Origin: DATDDB01 sp035260545
GTDB lineage: Bacteria; Pseudomonadota; Gammaproteobacteria; Burkholderiales; Gallionellaceae
DNA length: 36,945 nucleotides
Reading direction: 5' to 3'
Assembly (NCBI GenBank): GCA_035260545.1
Contig: DATFUZ010000003.1
Span: forward strand, 1-36,945
The notes beneath the pieces were generated by a model. The model made no database searches. It was not told where the DNA came from and saw only the letters and a program-made list of their open reading frames with translations. Shown piece after piece: positions 33,354 to 36,945 of the stretch (position 1 is the first letter of the stretch; the number at the start of each line of letters is the position of its first letter). Both the position numbers and the translations under genes were made by a program.

Positions 33354-34667
33354 CTACTTGCCCAGGTGTTCCAGGCGCAGGCGGATGACCTTGCCCTGCA
33401 CAGCCGCCAGCCCCTCGATCTTCGCGATCGCCGCGTTGATGCGCTTTTCGCGCGTCTGGTGGGTGAGCATGATGAGATCGGTTTGTTCCTCGCCCTCGCC
33501 CGGCTCCTTCTGGATCACTGCGTCTATCGAGATCTGCTCGTCGGCAAGAATGCGCGTGACGTCCGCCAGCACGCCCGGCTTGTCCGCCACGCGCAGCCGC
33601 ATGTAGTAGCTGGTCTGCACCTCCGCCATGGGCAGCATGGGCAGGTTGGCCAGCATATTGGGCTGGAAAGCCAGATGCGGCACGCGGTTTTCCGGGTCGG
33701 CAGTATGCATGCGCGTCACGTCCACCAGGTCGGCGATCACCGCGCTGGCGGTGGGTTCGGCGCCCGCGCCCTGACCGTAGTATAGCGTGGGCCCGACGGC
33801 ATCGCCCTGCACCAGCACGGCATTCATCGCACCATCGACGTTGGCGATCAGGCGCCGGGCGGGAATCAGCGTCGGGTGCACGCGCAGTTCGACGCCCGCA
33901 GTTGTGCGCCGCGTGATGCCGAGCAATTTGATGCGGTAGCCGAGCTGTTCGGCATAGCGGATGTCCACTGCATCCAGGCTGGAAATGCCCTCGATGTGGG
34001 CCTTCTCGAACTGCATCGGCGTGCCGAAAGCGAGCGCCGACAGGATGGTGATCTTGTGCGCGGCGTCCACGCCCTCGATGTCGAAGGTGGGATCGGCCTC
34101 GGCATAGCCCAGGCGCTGCGCCTCCTTGAGCACGGTGTCGAAGGACAGGCCCTTGTCGCGCATCTCGGACAGGATGAAGTTGGTGGTGCCGTTGATGATG
34201 CCCGCGATCCATTCGATGCGGTTGGCAGCCAGCCCTTCGCGCACCGCCTTGATGATGGGAATGCCGCCGGCCACCGCCGCCTCGAATGCCACCATCACGC
34301 GCGTCTTTTGCGCGGCGAGGAAGATCTCGTTGCCGTGCACGGCAAGCAGCGCCTTGTTGGCGGTGACCACATGCTTGCCGTTCTTGACGGCCTTGAGCAC
34401 CAGATCCTTGGCCACGCCATAGCCGCCGATCAGCTCGACGACGATGTCCACGTCCGGATCGTCCACCACGGCGAAGGCATCATCGGTGACGCGGCACTTG
34501 CCGGCAGTGATCTCCTTCGCACGGTCGACGTTCTTGTCCGCCACCACGGTGATGACGATGGGCCGCCCTGCGCGCCGCGCGATCTCCTCCGCGTTACGCT
34601 GTAAGACGGCGTACGTGCCGCCGCCGACGGTGCCTATGCCCAGGAGGCCTACGTTGATTGGTTTCAT
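33354..34667 (-). CDS. hom: Homoserine dehydrogenase
   Basis: 437 residues. The NAD(P)-binding motif GLLGIGTVGGG (residues 8-18) opens the protein; the catalytic domain contains TANKALLAVHG, AAVAGGIPIIKAVREGLAANR, and EAQRLGYAEADPTFDIEGVDAAHK with the active-site Asp and Lys. A C-terminal ACT domain (YMRLRVADKPGVLADVTRIL, from about residue 350) suggests threonine feedback control. It reduces aspartate semialdehyde to homoserine. It starts 39 bases after the aminotransferase gene on the same strand, forming an alaA-hom-thrC block common in betaproteobacteria. Confidence 0.97.
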   Translation of the reverse strand: MKPINVGLLGIGTVGGGTYAVLQRNAEEIARRAGRPIVITVVADKNVDRAKEITAGKCRVTDDAFAVVDDPDVDIVVELIGGYGVAKDLVLKAVKNGKHVVTANKALLAVHGNEIFLAAQKTRVMVAFEAAVAGGIPIIKAVREGLAANRIEWIAGIINGTTNFILSEMRDKGLSFDTVLKEAQRLGYAEADPTFDIEGVDAAHKITILSALAFGTPMQFEKAHIEGISSLDAVDIRYAEQLGYRIKLLGITRRTTAGVELRVHPTLIPARRLIANVDGAMNAVLVQGDAVGPTLYYGQGAGAEPTASAVIADLVDVTRMHTADPENRVPHLAFQPNMLANLPMLPMAEVQTSYYMRLRVADKPGVLADVTRILADEQISIDAVIQKEPGEGEEQTDLIMLTHQTREKRINAAIAKIEGLAAVQGKVIRLRLEHLGK

Positions 34668-34706
34668 GATTATCTAATTAGTCCTCAAAAACTTCGTGGA
34701 GCGCCA

Positions 34707-35984
34707 TTATTTGCCGTACCGCTTCCGGTAGTACTCCAGAAAGCGCGCGATGCGCCCGATGGCCTCCGTGAGGTCGTCCGTGTTGGGCAGGAACACCACC
34801 CGGAAGTGGTCCGGGTGCGGCCAGTTGAAGCCGCTGCCCTGCACGACCAGCACCTTCTCGGTTTCCAGCAATTCGAGGATGAACTTCTGGTCATCTTCAA
34901 TCGGGTACATCTTCAGGTCGAGGCGCGGAAATACGTACAGGGCCGCTTCGGGCTTGACGCAGGTCACGCCCGGAATCTCGCTGAGCAGCCGGTGGGCGAG
35001 GTCGCGCTGCCGGGCCAGGCGTCCGCCCGGCGCAACGAGGTCGTCTATGCTCTGATAGCCGCCCAATGCGGTCTGGATCGCATACTGCCCGGGCACGTTG
35101 GAGCACAGCCGCATCGACGCCAGTATGGTCAGGCCGTCGAGGTAGTCGGTCGCATGCTTCTTCGCGCCGGAAACGATCATCCACCCGGCGCGGTAGCCGC
35201 AGGCGCGGTAGTTCTTGGACAGCCCGTTGAGCGTCACGAACAGCACGTCGTCCGCCAGCGAGGCAATGGAGGTGTGGGTCGCACCGTCATACAGCATCTT
35301 GTCGTAGATCTCGTCCGCGAACAGGATGAGCCGGTGCTGGCGCGCGATCTCCACCAGTTCGCGCAACACCGTCTCGGGATACAGCGCGCCCGTGGGATTA
35401 TTGGGATTGATGATCACGATCGCGCGGGTGTTCGGCGTGATCTTGCTGCGGATGTCTTTCATATCCGGCAGCCAGCCGCTTTGTTCGTCGCACACGTAGT
35501 GGCGCGCGGTGCCGCCGGCGAGGGTCACCGCCGCGGTCCACAGCGGGTAGTCCGGCGCCGGCACCAGCACCTCGTCGCCGGTGTTGAGCAGGCCCTGCAT
35601 GCACATCACGATCAGCTCGGAGGCACCGTTGCCGATGTAGATGTCTTCCATCTCCACGCCCCTGATGCCTTTCTTCTGCGCGTACTGCATGATCGCCTTG
35701 CGCGCGGCAAACAGGCCTTTGGAATCGGAATAGCCGGATGAATTGGGCAGGTTGTGGATGACGTCCTGCTGGATCTCCTCGGGCGCATCGAATCCGAACG
35801 GCGCGAGATTGCCGATGTTCAGCTTGATGATGCGATGGCCATCCTCCTCCATCTGCTTGGAGCGAGCCATGACCGGGCCGCGAATGTCGTAGCAGACATT
35901 GGCCAATTTGACTGACTTCATCACCGGGCGCTGGGCGCCCGGCTCGGCAGTACCCGGATTGGTAGTGATGTCGGGATTCTTCAA
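34707..35984 (-). CDS. alaA: AlaA-type PLP-dependent aminotransferase
   Basis: 425 residues if started at TTG 35984. The fold type I aminotransferase features are VCYDIRGPVM, NIGNLAPFGFDAPEE, IINPNNPTGALYP, FADEIYDKMLYDG and the PLP Lys in NGLSKNYRACGYRAGW. AlaA transfers amino groups between glutamate and pyruvate. ATG 35921 (MKSVKLANVCYD) is an alternative start, but a perfect GC hairpin (35924-35942) lies directly before it and would hide any ribosome site. The operon continues into hom, so alanine and threonine synthesis are linked by transcription. Confidence 0.92.
   Translation of the reverse strand: MKNPDITTNPGTAEPGAQRPVMKSVKLANVCYDIRGPVMARSKQMEEDGHRIIKLNIGNLAPFGFDAPEEIQQDVIHNLPNSSGYSDSKGLFAARKAIMQYAQKKGIRGVEMEDIYIGNGASELIVMCMQGLLNTGDEVLVPAPDYPLWTAAVTLAGGTARHYVCDEQSGWLPDMKDIRSKITPNTRAIVIINPNNPTGALYPETVLRELVEIARQHRLILFADEIYDKMLYDGATHTSIASLADDVLFVTLNGLSKNYRACGYRAGWMIVSGAKKHATDYLDGLTILASMRLCSNVPGQYAIQTALGGYQSIDDLVAPGGRLARQRDLAHRLLSEIPGVTCVKPEAALYVFPRLDLKMYPIEDDQKFILELLETEKVLVVQGSGFNWPHPDHFRVVFLPNTDDLTEAIGRIARFLEYYRKRYGK
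35924..35942. other. Perfect 8-bp GC hairpin at the alaA 5' end
   Basis: CCGGGCGC-TGG-GCGCCCGG, a fully paired GC stem with a three-base loop. It lies either within the first codons of alaA or just before the alternative ATG at 35921. It bears on start choice and could affect translation. Confidence 0.6.
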
Positions 35985-36133
35985 TTCACGCTCTCAGTAT
36001 GTGCGCCGTTCCCGGGGGCCGCGCAATCCGGTAAAATTCCCTCAGGAACCCAGCCGTTGCGCCGCCCGGAAGACTCGGGTGACAAAGACCGCAATTTTAG
36101 CCGAGCCGCCCCGTGGCGGCAAATGGAGCCCCT

Positions 36134-36502
36134 TTGAAACTACAGCCCGCACAACTGCCCGGCCAGAAGGTATTCACCGCCCATGGTGAAGGCTACGTCA
36201 TGGTCAGCGGCGAACGCTTCGAGCAGTCCGTGGTCGTCATGCCGGAAAGAGTGGCAACCGACTGGCCGGCGCGCGACTTTGCCAGCCTGGAGGAAGGGCA
36301 TTTTGCCTATTTCCTGGCCCTGCGGCCCGAGGTGCTGCTGCTCGGCACCGGTCTCCGGCTGCAATTTCCCCATCCGCGCCTGTATCGCATGCTGATTGAG
36401 GCACGCATCGGCCTGGAATGCATGGATACCGCGGCTGCCTGCCGCACCTACAACATCCTGGCCTCGGAGGACCGCAAGGTGGTTGCGGCCATCTTGCTCT
36501 GA
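36134..36502 (+). CDS. Mth938-domain (DUF498) protein
   Basis: 122 residues. The Mth938/NDUFAF3-like pattern is visible: FTAHGEGYVMVSGERFEQSVVV near residues 14-35, PEVLLLGTGLRLQFPHPRLY in the middle, and MDTAAACRTYNILASEDRKVVAAILL at the end. The family is ubiquitous in proteobacteria; some relatives assist respiratory complex I assembly, but the bacterial function is not settled. I chose TTG 36134 because GGAG lies five bases before it; a GTG at 36113 has no such site. It is divergent from alaA. Confidence 0.85.
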   Translation: MKLQPAQLPGQKVFTAHGEGYVMVSGERFEQSVVVMPERVATDWPARDFASLEEGHFAYFLALRPEVLLLGTGLRLQFPHPRLYRMLIEARIGLECMDTAAACRTYNILASEDRKVVAAILL

Positions 36503-36541
36503 GCCATGCCGCGCTCGGCACGCCCTGAAAACAGTTATATA

Positions 36542-36557
36542 TTTCAATATATTGAAA
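36542..36557. promoter_or_regulatory. 16-bp perfect palindrome upstream of moxR
   Basis: TTTCAATATATTGAAA is fully self-complementary and sits in an AT-rich patch of a GC-rich region, 85 bases before the MoxR ATG. It could be a regulator site; no matching regulator is known in the window. Confidence 0.4.
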
Positions 36558-36642
36558 GATCTAGCCGCGATGCCGCCCGGGGCTCACCCGCGCCGCTGTG
36601 GTTAAATAACGCCCTCCACCTCTACGTCTGGAAAGATTGCCC

Positions 36643-36945
<303 letters not shown>

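Noticed and set aside
31882..33606. A 574-codon plus-strand frame opposite thrC and the cupin gene
   Set aside because: It spans several genes on the other strand and shows only low-complexity shadow sequence.
33340..34212. Upstream part of a minus-strand frame that runs into the cupin start
   Set aside because: It is an out-of-frame reading of hom; the cupin begins at its own ATG at 33339.

Overview
The window is GC-rich, densely packed bacterial chromosome. Gene content points to a betaproteobacterium, probably a respiring and possibly autotrophic member of the Nitrosomonadales/Gallionellaceae type: ypjD divergent from ffh, a CbbY-type phosphatase, a complete glcDEF glycolate oxidase, an alaA-hom-thrC block, Fur-type iron control and a c-heme cyclic-di-GMP protein. 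The taxonomic assignment is inferred from gene order and protein style, not from a marker-gene search.

Layout. (1) 1-4676, minus strand: part of an aryl-polyene-type fatty-acid/polyketide cluster (ketosynthase, chain-length-factor-like ketosynthase, hotdog dehydratase, ketoreductase, ACP, COG4648 membrane protein, AMP-dependent ligase running off the window), nearly all translationally coupled. (2) 4717-7910: cytochrome c assembly-type membrane protein, Ffh, CbbY-like phosphatase, tRNA-Ala(CGC). (3) 7911-9624: a 550-base gene-free stretch ending in two tandem Fur boxes that drive a cupredoxin-fold protein and an outer-membrane-type protein. (4) 9843-14362: c-heme GGDEF-EAL protein, RidA, RecG. 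(5) 14336-15366: an FkbM methyltransferase gene bracketed by two near-identical 29-base copies of the recG 3' end, as expected of an insertion at that site. (6) 15629-18181: small membrane protein, LigB/DODA-type dioxygenase, Arg-rich exported repeat protein, SAM methyltransferase. (7) 18162-22191: HAE1-type RND pump and an adaptor lacking its usual coiled-coil hairpin. (8) 22434-31553: glcDEF, an IclR regulator, a divergent phosphoketolase-superfamily enzyme with a DUF1537 sugar-acid kinase, and an AEC transporter. (9) 31564-35984: thrC, a frameshifted cupin gene, hom and an AlaA-type aminotransferase. (10) 36134-36945: Mth938-domain protein and the start of a MoxR ATPase gene.

How genes work together. 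The left block makes and reduces ACP-bound polyene chains. glcDEF oxidises glycolate (a photorespiratory-type product, which fits the CbbY-like phosphatase). The IclR regulator sits between glcF and the phosphoketolase-like gene, with palindromes over its own start, so the C2/C5-type carbon genes may form one regulated salvage unit. hom and thrC convert aspartate semialdehyde to threonine.

The best candidates for something undescribed are the phosphoketolase-like/DUF1537 kinase pair, the recG-end duplication around the FkbM gene, the Fur-controlled cupredoxin with no His or Cys in its mature part, and the hairpin-less RND adaptor.
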